NCBI GenBank assembly: GCA_020073645.1
Contig: JAIQET010000002.1
Location: 62,001 to 126,000, forward strand
From: Terriglobia bacterium
GTDB taxonomy: Bacteria; Acidobacteriota; Terriglobia; Terriglobales; Acidobacteriaceae
DNA: 64,000 nt
Direction: 5' to 3'
Shown here piece by piece: positions 34,700 to 43,256 of this stretch (its first letter is position 1; every line of letters starts with the position of its first letter). The notes beneath the pieces were generated by a model, which was not told the origin of the DNA, did not search any database, and saw only the letters and a list, made by a program, of their open reading frames with translations. The translations under genes and the position numbers were made by a program.

Positions 34700-35800
34700 G
34701 AAGCTTTCTCTCCTCGCCGCATGCGCAGATAGGCGCCGACAAATGGCTGCAGGTCGCCATCCAGCACCCGGTCCACATCGCCGACTTCGACCTTGGTCCG
34801 GTGGTCCTTCACCATCCGATAGGGCTGCAACACGTAGGACCTGATTTGCGACCCGAAATCAATGTCCAGCTTCGAGTCTTCAATCTTCTTCGTGGCTGCC
34901 CGCTTCTTCTCCAATTCGAATTCATACAGCTTCGACCGCAGCATGCTCATCGCCCGCTCGCGGTTCTTGTGCTGCGAGCGCTCATTCTGGCAGCTCACCA
35001 CGATTCCCGTCGGGTTGTGCGTGATGCGCACCGCCGAGTCGGTGGTATTTACGTGCTGCCCGCCCTTGCCGCTGGAGCGGTACGTATCCACGCGCAGATC
35101 TTCCGGCTTGATGTCCACCTCGATGCTTTCATCGATCTCCGGCGACACAAACACGCTGGCGAAGGAAGTATGCCGGCGCTTGGCCTGATCGAACGGCGAA
35201 ATCCGCACCAGGCGGTGCACTCCGATTTCACTGGTCAGCAGGCCAAAGGCGTACTCGCCATTTACCGAGAACGTGGCCGACTTCAAGCCCGCTTCTTCGC
35301 CGGGCTGATAGTCGTTGAGAACTGTCTGAAAACCCTGGCGCTCGGCCCAGCGTAGGTACATGCGCAGCAGCATGTCGGCCCAGTCCTGCGACTCGGTGCC
35401 ACCCGCGCCGGGATGGATGGTCACGATGGCGTTGCGCGCGTCGTTCTCGCCAGAGAGCAGGGTCTCAGTTTCCAGCCGCTCCACGAGTTGCCGCAGGGCA
35501 TCAATCTCCCGCCGCAACTCGGCGTCGACTTTTTCCCCTTCCTTCGCCAACTCGAAGTAGGTGGAAATATCGTTGACACGACGAACCAGATCGGTCTCCG
35601 TGGCCAACACGTGTTCCAGGCGCTTCTTCTCGCGCATCACCGTCTGGGATTTTTGAGGATTGGACCAGAGATTCGGATCGGCAGCTTGCTTTTCGATTTC
35701 GCTTAGTTGTTGACGCAGTTTGTCCGCGTCAAAGGTACTCCCGGAGGTCGCGGACCTTGTCCTTCAACAGCGCATATTCCTGTTCCAGCTCTTCAACCAT
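34696..35800 (-). CDS. prfB: Peptide chain release factor 2, with programmed +1 frameshift
   Basis: Translation starts at the ATG at 35800 (MVEELEQEYALLKDKVRDL) and meets an in-frame TGA as codon 24 at 35731-35729. Reading CTT-TGA-C with a +1 shift at 35734-35728 joins the long frame and gives 367 residues. The frame carries SPF (201-203, RISPFDQAK), which recognises UGA/UAA stops, and GGQ (246-248, SGKGGQHVNTT), the catalytic motif. This is the classical autoregulatory RF2 frameshift: low RF2 allows the shift. An SD-like CGGGAG lies just before the slip site. It starts two bases after lnt ends and overlaps the HD gene. Confidence 0.95.
35728..35739 (-). promoter_or_regulatory. prfB programmed +1 frameshift site
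   Basis: On the minus strand the sequence is GAGTACCTTTGAC, with GGGAG just upstream acting as the internal Shine-Dalgarno. It corresponds to the E. coli element (GGGGGTATCTTTGAC). The ribosome slips from CTT onto the next base and reads GAC instead of stopping. Confidence 0.9.
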
Positions 35801-35802
35801 AA

Positions 35803-37410
35803 CTATCGCTCTATCTTTCTGCGGAGTAGAAGACGCATCAAAAGCGCTCCCACGGAAATTATCGCACACACATACGCGAACCAGTCGCCATGACGGGTAT
35901 AGAACGTGGTTACGCTCGACAGGGCGTAGGGAGCCACCAGGACCGTGCGCGTCTTTCGCGGCACGCTGGCCATCACGCGCCCGTAGGGGTCAATCGAGGC
36001 CGTAACTCCGGTGTTGGTGTCACGCAACAGCCAGCGCCCGTTCTCCACTGCACGCATACGCGCCTGCTTCAGATGCTGGGCGTAGGCGCCACTATCGCCA
36101 TACCAGCCGTCATTGGAGATGTTCACGAACACCTGTGCCCCTGCCGCAGCAGACTGCCGCACTTCATCCGGAAAGATGGACTCATAGCAGATGAAGACCC
36201 CGAGCTTGCTCCCGTCTGCCTCGAGCGGCGCGTGCGACACGCCCGCCGAAAAGTCTCCCACCTGTTGAGTCAGTCCCCCGGCAAAAGAAAAGAGGCGCTT
36301 GAATGGGACATATTCACCAAAGGGCACGAGATGGACTTTGTCATACCGCGCCACCCATTCCCCTCTGGGGCTCACCAAGACGCCGGAGTTGTACAGCTCG
36401 GTCGACCGCTCCGGTGTCTGGCTGGCATTGCGAATGCCCAAGGCGCCGGTCAGCACCCACGTCTGTTCCTGGCGCGCCATGTTGCTGACGGCGCTGCGGA
36501 AGATGGGATCGCTGGTGTAAAAGGGCGCGGGTGATTCCGGCCAGACGATTAGGTCCACATGTTGTCGCTCACCCGCGGGCGAATTCAGGCTGATCGCAGT
36601 CAACTCGCGTAGCGTCTGATCAAAATATTCTTTCGTCCATTCCGCGCCTTCGAGAATCGGAACATTCTGCTGCACCAGGCGAGCACTGTGATCCGTCGGC
36701 ACCGGCGGCGGGCTGACCAAGCGCCCGGATTGCAGCACCACCGCCGCCCCCAACGCCGCAGCCAGCAGCGCCTTGCGTTTCTCCCGGCCCACCAGGAACG
36801 CCGCTGCCACCGCTGCATTCACCACCATGATCTCGAAGGACAAACCGTAGACGCCGGTGACCGTCGCGATCCGGGCCATGGGAATGTTGTCCACCTGTGC
36901 GATCCCCAGCAAATCCCAAGGGAACCCGGTGATGCGGGTGCGGGCCAGTTCCACCCCAACCCACACGATGGGGGAAAGCAGCAACGCCCGCCGGCTGAAT
37001 GGACTTTGTCCGGCAAGCAGGCTGATCACCAACCCAAAAGCTCCGTGGTAGAGCGCCAGATAAAAGCAGAAGAGAATCAGGATGCCCACCGCGGCGGGCG
37101 TATTCACCCCGCCGTACTGGCGCATAACGTTGTAAATCCAATAGCAGGTGCCGGCGTACCACAGAATTCCGCACACGTATCCCAGCAGAAACGCTTGCCC
37201 GGGTCCTGCCGGGAGCAGTTTCATTCCTGCCCGGAGCTGCAAGGTGTCCGGCTGCCGCGCCCGCAGCAAACCGATCAGCAGCGGCGCGATCGCCACCCAG
37301 CAGAGCATGTATAGGTTGGGCAACGGAAATGTCAGAATCTGTAGCCCAGCCGAAAGCAGGACCAGCAGCCAGGCACTCTTGTGAATCTGCCGCACGCGGT
37401 AGGATATCAA
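35803..37410 (-). CDS. lnt: Apolipoprotein N-acyltransferase
   Basis: The 535-residue protein has about six N-terminal membrane segments, a nitrilase-like periplasmic domain and a final membrane helix. The catalytic triad is visible: E in LIVWPESPAPF, K in YDKVHLVPFGEY and C in FICYESIFPDE. It adds the third acyl chain to lipoproteins at the inner membrane. The annotated start is TTG at 37410 with a weak GAAGG site; GTG at 37395 is the alternative. It leads the operon lnt > prfB > HD hydrolase > 417-aa protein. Confidence 0.95.
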   Translation of the reverse strand: MISYRVRQIHKSAWLLVLLSAGLQILTFPLPNLYMLCWVAIAPLLIGLLRARQPDTLQLRAGMKLLPAGPGQAFLLGYVCGILWYAGTCYWIYNVMRQYGGVNTPAAVGILILFCFYLALYHGAFGLVISLLAGQSPFSRRALLLSPIVWVGVELARTRITGFPWDLLGIAQVDNIPMARIATVTGVYGLSFEIMVVNAAVAAAFLVGREKRKALLAAALGAAVVLQSGRLVSPPPVPTDHSARLVQQNVPILEGAEWTKEYFDQTLRELTAISLNSPAGERQHVDLIVWPESPAPFYTSDPIFRSAVSNMARQEQTWVLTGALGIRNASQTPERSTELYNSGVLVSPRGEWVARYDKVHLVPFGEYVPFKRLFSFAGGLTQQVGDFSAGVSHAPLEADGSKLGVFICYESIFPDEVRQSAAAGAQVFVNISNDGWYGDSGAYAQHLKQARMRAVENGRWLLRDTNTGVTASIDPYGRVMASVPRKTRTVLVAPYALSSVTTFYTRHGDWFAYVCAIISVGALLMRLLLRRKIER

Positions 37411-37506
37411 ACTGCCTTCGGCCTGGCCTGGCTTTGACCTAGCAGCCGTGGCTCTCGACCACCTGCCCTATGCGGGAGTCCTGCGATGGGCTAACATTGG
37501 GATGGT

Positions 37507-37650
37507 ATGGGCGTGTTCACCAAGGTCGCCATCCGCCTGCTGGAGATCATGTTCTTCGTCGGCGGCATCGGCTCGTTCGTGGTGCTGATCCTTACCGGTA
37601 TTGAAGACCTGGAGACTCTGTTGGGCGCCGACGCGTCCGAACACCACTGA
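37507..37650 (+). CDS. Small single-span membrane protein, 47 aa
   Basis: An ATG at 37507 (MGVFTKVAIRLLEIMFFVGG) opens a 47-residue frame with one hydrophobic segment (LEIMFFVGGIGSFVVLILTG, about 12-31), followed by an acidic tail (IEDLETLLGADASEHH). It ends 18 bases before the start of the APC permease, on the same strand. Composition and position suggest a real gene, perhaps a small partner of the permease. There is no strong ribosome site. Confidence 0.6.
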   Translation: MGVFTKVAIRLLEIMFFVGGIGSFVVLILTGIEDLETLLGADASEHH

Positions 37651-37668
37651 TCCTAACCTCTTGCTGGG

Positions 37669-40080
37669 ATGGCCTCTCCCTTTCAACCCGCCGGTTCCAC
37701 TTCCAACCGGGTCCGCATCGTCGTCGCGACCTCGGTCATGCTCACCTTTATTTCTTACTGGCGTGCTGCCGCCATTGTGCTCAACGACCTCGCCTCCTCG
37801 GCCTTTTATGCCTGTGGCATTGCCGAGCAGGCCGTCGGGAAAGCCGCTCCCTGGTTCATCGTCGGTGTCATGCTGTTTTCTTTCACCGTGCGCGCCGTCT
37901 ACGTCGAGAGCTGTTCCATGTTCGTGCGGGGTGGCGTCTATCGGGTCGTCAAAGAGGCTTTGGGCGGGACCCTCGCCAAGATCAGCGTCTCTGCCCTGAT
38001 GTTCGATTACATCCTGACCGGACCGATCTCCGGCGTGTCCGCGGGGCAGTACATCGCCGGACTGATCAACGAAGTCATTGCCACCGCTCACCTGCATGGG
38101 TGGATCCCTCAAGCCATCCACGACATGGCCGGCGGCACCCCTCATCTCAATGTGAACTGGACCTCGGTGGTGTTTGGCGTGGCCGTGACCCTGTACTACT
38201 GGTGGCAGAACACCAAGGGCATTCAGGAATCCAGCGAAAAGGCGCTGCGGGTCATGCAAATCACCACCGTCATGGTGGTCATCCTGCTCGCCTGGTCTGC
38301 ACTGACACTGCTGAAATCAGGCTACCAGCCGGTACCCTGGCCAACCCCGGGCAATCTGAAGTTTGGCCCGGACGCACTGGGGTTCCTGAAGCACACTTAT
38401 CGCGATCAGGATCTGGCCCGGATGTTCGGCCTGTTCGGCATCCTGATTGCTTTTGGACACTCCGTGCTGGCCATGAGCGGCGAGGAATCCCTCGCCCAGG
38501 TTAACCGCGAACTGGCCCACCCAAAGCTGAAAAACCTGAAGCGCGCTGCCATCGTTATCGCCATCTACAGCCTCGTGTTCACCGGATTCTCCGCGCTGCT
38601 CTCGGTCATGCTGATCCCCGATGCCGTACGCGTCCCCGTCTACAAAGACAATCTGATCGCCGGGCTCGCCATGTACATGTGGGGGCCGCAATTGCTCCGG
38701 CTGGTGTTTCGCGCCTTCGTGGTCATGGTCGGGTTCCTCATCCTCTCGGGAGCGGTCAACACCGCCATCATTGGCTCCAACGGAGTCTTGAACCGTGTCT
38801 CTGAAGATGGCGTACTCACCGACTGGTTCCGCCAACCTCACCCCCGCTTTGGAACCAGCTACCGCATCGTCAATCTGGTCGTGTTTCTGCAGTTGTTCAC
38901 CATCCTGGCCAGCCGCGGGAATGTGTACATGCTGGGCGAAGCTTACGCCTTCGGCGTGATCTGGAGCTTCACCTTCAACAGCCTGGCCATGCTGGTCCTG
39001 CGTTTCAAATACAAGGGCGAGCGGGGCTGGAAGGTTCCGCCCAATTTCCGCATTGGCAGCCACGAGATTCCCCTCGGACTCGCCTCCGTTTTCCTGGTTC
39101 TGCTGTCCACCGCCATCGTGAATCTGTTCACCAAGTCCATCGCCACGATAGCGGGTGTCGCCTTCACCGGCACGTTCTTCCTGATTTTCTCGGTTTCCGA
39201 GCGCGCCAACCACCGCAAGAACGTCCTGGCCAAGCAGCAAATGAAGGAGCACTTCCAGTTGCTGCAGAGTGATACCGTCGAGCGCAGCGGACTGGGCATT
39301 CGCCCCGGAAACGTGATGGTCACCGTGCGTGACTACAACACCATGGGCCACCTCAAGTGGGCGCTCGAGCGCACCGACACCAAGGAGCAGGACATCGTCG
39401 TCATGTCCGCCCGCGTGAGCCAGTTTGGGGCCGCCGCCTACGACCTCTCCACCGAGCAGATCTTCAGCGACTACGAGCAGCGTCTGTTTACCCGCGCCGT
39501 CGCTGTGGCCGAGAGTTTCGGCAAACACGTTTCCTTGCTGGTGGTCCCCGCCCGCGACGTCTGGTCCGCCATTGTGCAAACCGCTCTGAACCTGGAAGCC
39601 TCCGCCGTAGTTACCGGTGTTTCCAGCAAGATGACCACCCAGGAACAGGCCTTTCAACTGGGACGCGCCTGGGAGGGCGCCGAGGAGCCCAAGCGCCAGT
39701 TTGTGCTCCAGATTATTCACCCCGACCTGCAGGCGGTTGATACCTTCCACATCGGACCCCATACCCCTTCGCTGAAGACCGAGGATGTTCACTTGGTGCA
39801 CCGGCTATGGCTGAACATCACCCGCGAGCCCGGGCTGAACAAACTGCACCACCACGACATCCTCACCGAGGCCCTCACCCGCTTTGCCCGGGACTACGCG
39901 GGCCGGGAACGTGACGAGATCCTCAAGGAGTTGCGCAAGACTTCGGGCAAGACCGTCACCACCCGCCCGCTGGGCACGGATGGCGACGGTGGTGCGCCCG
40001 GTGGATCCCCCACGAAGGAGAAGCCTGCTTCCAAAGATGGTGACAAGGGACCACCGAGTCCGCCGGTCGTAGGGCCCTAA
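37669..40080 (+). CDS. APC-superfamily permease with large C-terminal soluble domain
   Basis: The 803-residue protein has about 12 membrane segments over residues 20-505 (for example VMLTFISYWRAAAIVLN, VYVESCSMFVRGGVYRVV, TFNSLAMLVLRF), in the amino acid-polyamine-organocation arrangement. From about 515 a soluble domain follows (GNVMVTVRDYNTMGHLKWAL, VVMSARVSQFGAAAYDLS, VSLLVVPARDVWSAIVQTAL) resembling a universal-stress-protein fold, then a charged Gly/Pro/Lys tail. The substrate is unknown; K+ or amino acids are possible for related transporters with regulatory C-termini. It follows a 47-aa membrane protein gene by 18 bases. Confidence 0.85.
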   Translation: MASPFQPAGSTSNRVRIVVATSVMLTFISYWRAAAIVLNDLASSAFYACGIAEQAVGKAAPWFIVGVMLFSFTVRAVYVESCSMFVRGGVYRVVKEALGGTLAKISVSALMFDYILTGPISGVSAGQYIAGLINEVIATAHLHGWIPQAIHDMAGGTPHLNVNWTSVVFGVAVTLYYWWQNTKGIQESSEKALRVMQITTVMVVILLAWSALTLLKSGYQPVPWPTPGNLKFGPDALGFLKHTYRDQDLARMFGLFGILIAFGHSVLAMSGEESLAQVNRELAHPKLKNLKRAAIVIAIYSLVFTGFSALLSVMLIPDAVRVPVYKDNLIAGLAMYMWGPQLLRLVFRAFVVMVGFLILSGAVNTAIIGSNGVLNRVSEDGVLTDWFRQPHPRFGTSYRIVNLVVFLQLFTILASRGNVYMLGEAYAFGVIWSFTFNSLAMLVLRFKYKGERGWKVPPNFRIGSHEIPLGLASVFLVLLSTAIVNLFTKSIATIAGVAFTGTFFLIFSVSERANHRKNVLAKQQMKEHFQLLQSDTVERSGLGIRPGNVMVTVRDYNTMGHLKWALERTDTKEQDIVVMSARVSQFGAAAYDLSTEQIFSDYEQRLFTRAVAVAESFGKHVSLLVVPARDVWSAIVQTALNLEASAVVTGVSSKMTTQEQAFQLGRAWEGAEEPKRQFVLQIIHPDLQAVDTFHIGPHTPSLKTEDVHLVHRLWLNITREPGLNKLHHHDILTEALTRFARDYAGRERDEILKELRKTSGKTVTTRPLGTDGDGGAPGGSPTKEKPASKDGDKGPPSPPVVGP

Positions 40081-40085
40081 CGGCC

Positions 40086-40108
40086 GTAGCGCCGGCGTCC
40101 CGCCGGCC
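40086..40108. repeat. GCGCCGGCGTCCCG-type palindromic repeat
   Basis: GTAGCGCCGGCGTCCCGC (from 40086) is followed by CGGCC, forming a hairpin six bases after the permease stop. A second hairpin with GATGGCC/GGCCATC arms lies at 40112-40146. The pair may terminate the permease transcript. Confidence 0.75.
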
Positions 40109-40111
40109 AAG

Positions 40112-40146
40112 GATGGCCCTTCGTCGAGTCGAAGGATGAGGCCATC
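40112..40146. repeat. GATGGCC...GGCCATC inverted repeat
   Basis: Perfect 7-bp arms flank a CTTCGTCGAGTCGAAGGATG-type inner hairpin. The element lies between the permease and the M64 peptidase gene. Confidence 0.6.
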
Positions 40147-40193
40147 TCGCCCCAACAGCCCCAAGAAGGCTTTTCACCCTGTAAAATTCTCCC

Positions 40194-41588
40194 ATGAAAT
40201 CCAAGCTCCTTCTGATCTGTGTCCTGTTCGCTCTCACTCCCCTGGCGCTCGCCGCGCCGGCCACCATGCGCCTGGACTACTACCACACCGGCAGCGCAAC
40301 CCAGGAGATGTTCAGCTTGGATCGAACCGTGATTGAGCCGCTGCCCTGGCCCGGAGACCCTGCCAAGGCCATCGACGACAGCAATCTCGGCCTGTATCTC
40401 TTCGAGGTCCACGATCAGGCCAGCGGAAAGCTGCTCTACTCGCGGGGATTCAATTCCGTCTATGGCGAGTGGGTCACCACCGCGGAAGCCAACTCTGCCA
40501 ACCGCACCTTTTCTGAATCCTTGCGCTTCCCTGCCCCGACCGCGCCGGTGAAGATTGTCTTAAAGAAGCGCGACGAAGGAACCTTCCACGAAGTCTGGAC
40601 GACCACCATCGATCCCAAAGACAAGTTCATCGACACCTCGCGCCCGCCTTCTCCCGGTCCGCTCCTGACCATACAAAAATCCGGTGAGCCGGCCACGAAA
40701 GTGGACTTGCTGATCCTCGGCGATGGCTACACCGCCTCCGAGCGCGCGAAATTTGAACAGGACGCTCGTCGCTTTACCGAAATCCTGTTTGGCGCATCGC
40801 CTTTCCGTGAGCACCGCCAGGACTTCAACGTCTGGGGGATCTGTCCCGCGGCGGACGAGTCCGGCGTTTCCCGTCCCTCGGCCGGACAGCATCGCCGCTC
40901 TCCCGTAGGCGCGACCTACGACACCTTCGACACCGAACGCTACATCCTGACCACCGAAAACCGCGCGCTACGCGACGTAGCCTCCTATGCGCCCTACGAG
41001 TTCATTGAAATCCTGGTGAATGGAAAGACCTACGGCGGCGGCGGGATCTTCAATCAGTACGCCACGGTCGCCGCCGACAGCGAGTGGGCCCCGTATGTAT
41101 TCGTCCACGAATTCGGCCATCAATTCGCCGCGCTGGCCGACGAGTACTACACCTCGCAGGTGGCCTACGCTCCGCAGACGCGAAAGATTGAGCCTTGGGA
41201 GCCGAACGTAACCGCGCTGCTCGATCCGGCGAACCTGAAGTGGAAGGACCTGGTCCCCGCTGGCACGCCTCTGCCCACTCCGTGGAGCAAAGAGCAATTT
41301 GAAACCTACGAGCAGCAAATCCAGACGCAGCGCCGCGAACTCCGCGCCCAGAACCGCCCCGAGTCAGAGATGAACGAGCTATTCAAGAAGGAACGGCAGC
41401 AGGAAGATGCGCTTCTGGCCTCGGAAAAATATGCCGGGAAAGTGGGAGCCTTCGAAGGCGCTGACTACGAAGCCCACGGCTACTACCGCCCCGAGGTGAA
41501 CTGCATCATGTTCACCCGGCACAACGCCTTCTGTGCTGTCTGCAAGAGGGCAATTGAGCGGATCATTGGGATGTATGCGGGGGGATAA
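40194..41588 (+). CDS. M64-family metallopeptidase, exported
   Basis: The 464-residue protein has a signal peptide (KLLLICVLFALTPLALAAP) and a metallopeptidase domain containing the zinc motif HEFGHQFAALADEYY. This is the HEFGHxxxxLxDEY signature of the M64 (IgA peptidase) family. Upstream landmarks include LLILGDGYTASERAKFEQDA, which precedes the catalytic domain in the family. The N-terminal 150 residues form an immunoglobulin-like region. It is probably secreted or periplasmic. Substrates in soil bacteria are unknown. Confidence 0.9.
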   Translation: MKSKLLLICVLFALTPLALAAPATMRLDYYHTGSATQEMFSLDRTVIEPLPWPGDPAKAIDDSNLGLYLFEVHDQASGKLLYSRGFNSVYGEWVTTAEANSANRTFSESLRFPAPTAPVKIVLKKRDEGTFHEVWTTTIDPKDKFIDTSRPPSPGPLLTIQKSGEPATKVDLLILGDGYTASERAKFEQDARRFTEILFGASPFREHRQDFNVWGICPAADESGVSRPSAGQHRRSPVGATYDTFDTERYILTTENRALRDVASYAPYEFIEILVNGKTYGGGGIFNQYATVAADSEWAPYVFVHEFGHQFAALADEYYTSQVAYAPQTRKIEPWEPNVTALLDPANLKWKDLVPAGTPLPTPWSKEQFETYEQQIQTQRRELRAQNRPESEMNELFKKERQQEDALLASEKYAGKVGAFEGADYEAHGYYRPEVNCIMFTRHNAFCAVCKRAIERIIGMYAGG

Positions 41589-41670
41589 GCGAGTCAGGAA
41601 GGAAGCCATGCTCACAACCCCGGTCAATGAGTGTAATGGCGATGTTACGCCAACTACCAACCTACTAGGG

Positions 41671-42546
41671 TCATTTCTCTGCCGCATCAGCGGGAGGCGT
41701 CCAGAGGAAGCCGTGGACAGCGTTGCTCTGGTCGAAGAAGGCTCCCGTTACCTGCCCGAGATCGTTTATTCCAAACCCTAGAGTTGTCGTCGCTGCGGGG
41801 AATTGGAGCTCTTGCAGGCTGCCGTGGTCATACACAAATCCAGCTTCAGCAATACGACCTGGAAAATAGGTGCCCGAGATAGCATTCGCATTGTTGATGC
41901 CGTATGCTTGGGCACCTTCGACACTGCCCAATATTCTGTGGTAGGTAATGTTAAACACGAAGCTGCTGGCCGGGGGATGAGGAAAAACATAACCGACTAC
42001 ATCCCCGGAGTCGTTAATTCCATTCACAGAAACCGACCCAATTGCGTGTGGTTGAATTGTCAAGAACGTGCCACCGTTCAGTTCGAAGCCAATGAATCGG
42101 CTACCGTTCGGAACTGAGGCATAGCCAACCACAACCCCTGCATTGTTGATAGCAGTCGCCAGGGTAAAGTGAGACTCGGGGTAGGAAAAGTCTGTGAAGG
42201 CTCCGGTTGCGACATCGTAGACGAAGCCGTAAAAGATGCTGCCGCCGACGATTCTATGCGCTCCCACGATCTGGCCATTGTCATTGATTCCGAAGGCGTA
42301 CGATGTATCCGAATTGGGTTCTTCGATTGTGGAGAACGTACCTCCACTCAAAAGGAAGCCGTGGGAGTTCTGACTGGCATCCTGATAGTAGCCAACCACG
42401 TCGCCCGCCGAGTCGATATCAAATGCGTAGGTTGCCAGCGCCCCGGGAAAATCGACCTGCGTGTAAGTCCCCTGTGCCATCGCCAGTGGCACGAATGGAC
42501 CCAGCGACAGGAGAACTGCCACCAACAGCGCACGAGTCTTCCGCAT
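41671..42546 (-). CDS. HAF-repeat secreted protein, copy 2
   Basis: The ATG at 42546 is preceded by GGGGAGG and gives a 291-residue protein with a signal peptide (ALLVAVLLSLGPFVPLAMAQ) and repeats such as DIDSAGDVVGYYQD, GINDNGQIVGA, AINNAGVVVGY, GINDSGDVVGYV and GINDLGQVTGAF. The mature part starts GTYTQVDFPGA and the end is TPPADAAEK, almost the same as copy 1 at 30890-31732 (GTYTQIDFPGA, TPPTDAAKK). The two are clear paralogues. The role is unknown. Confidence 0.85.
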   Translation of the reverse strand: MRKTRALLVAVLLSLGPFVPLAMAQGTYTQVDFPGALATYAFDIDSAGDVVGYYQDASQNSHGFLLSGGTFSTIEEPNSDTSYAFGINDNGQIVGAHRIVGGSIFYGFVYDVATGAFTDFSYPESHFTLATAINNAGVVVGYASVPNGSRFIGFELNGGTFLTIQPHAIGSVSVNGINDSGDVVGYVFPHPPASSFVFNITYHRILGSVEGAQAYGINNANAISGTYFPGRIAEAGFVYDHGSLQELQFPAATTTLGFGINDLGQVTGAFFDQSNAVHGFLWTPPADAAEK

Positions 42547-42620
42547 AGCCGCCTCCCCGCATCGAGCGGTCAGCATCTTAGCACGGAGGGAGATTGAACG
42601 TAATCAGGCGTTTTCACCAA

Positions 42621-43256
42621 CTACCCCGAACGGGCATTTTGGGAAATAGCCTGCAGTCTGCCCCGCACAAACTCCACCACCTCCGCGGTGACATACTCTG
42701 GCGGATGGATACGAAAGATCGGCCGCCCCGCCACCGGCTTGAGCGAAACCCCCTGCCAGGCAGCTTGGCTCGGGCCTTCCTTGGACTCGTGCAAAATCAC
42801 TCCGTCCGCTAGATCAAGGAACTGCTGGGCTGACTTCTTGAAATCCGCCGTAGTCGGATCGAGCACTGTCAGATAAATGTCCGGACGCAGGAATTTCAAA
42901 ATGCTGTTCGATTCCAAAATCACATTCTCGGCCTCGGCCAGCCTCTCTCGAATCGTAGGCATCGCCTCGGCCAAACGGCCTTGCTCGGTGCGCACCCACC
43001 ACGCATGCGCCGCACCTGCCACCAGAAAGCGCGAGGTGTCGGACTCCCCTGTCCGATTCTTTTCTTCCGACATTGCCCAGGTGTGGTCATCGGTCACGCA
43101 ATCACACGGCTTGCCATCGGCCGAGCAGACTCCGTGGCCGTACTGCGTGATCTTCAACGCAGTCCAGTTGTATTCCCGCAGAGCCGCGATCAGCCCTGCG
43201 ACCACACTGGTCTTGCCCACGCTCCGCGAGTGTCCGCCGACGACAACGATGGCCAT
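42621..43256 (-). CDS. MobB-like P-loop NTPase
   Basis: The 211-residue protein begins with a P-loop (VVVGGHSRSVGKTSVVAGLI) as in MobB/MoaD-like nucleotide-binding proteins. It contains an unusual cysteine cluster, C-x6-C-x-C (VCSADGKPCDC), about residues 44-53, which could bind metal. The remaining regions (TVLDPTTADFKKSAQQFLDL, DGVILHES) fit a small P-loop NTPase. No molybdopterin genes are nearby. It lies immediately after lpxD with no gap, so it may serve an envelope-related role. Function is uncertain. Confidence 0.6.
   Translation of the reverse strand: MAIVVVGGHSRSVGKTSVVAGLIAALREYNWTALKITQYGHGVCSADGKPCDCVTDDHTWAMSEEKNRTGESDTSRFLVAGAAHAWWVRTEQGRLAEAMPTIRERLAEAENVILESNSILKFLRPDIYLTVLDPTTADFKKSAQQFLDLADGVILHESKEGPSQAAWQGVSLKPVAGRPIFRIHPPEYVTAEVVEFVRGRLQAISQNARSG

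Noticed and set aside
38317..39801. 494-codon minus-strand ORF within the APC permease
   Set aside because: The permease frame is supported by membrane segments and family motifs; the opposite frame has none.
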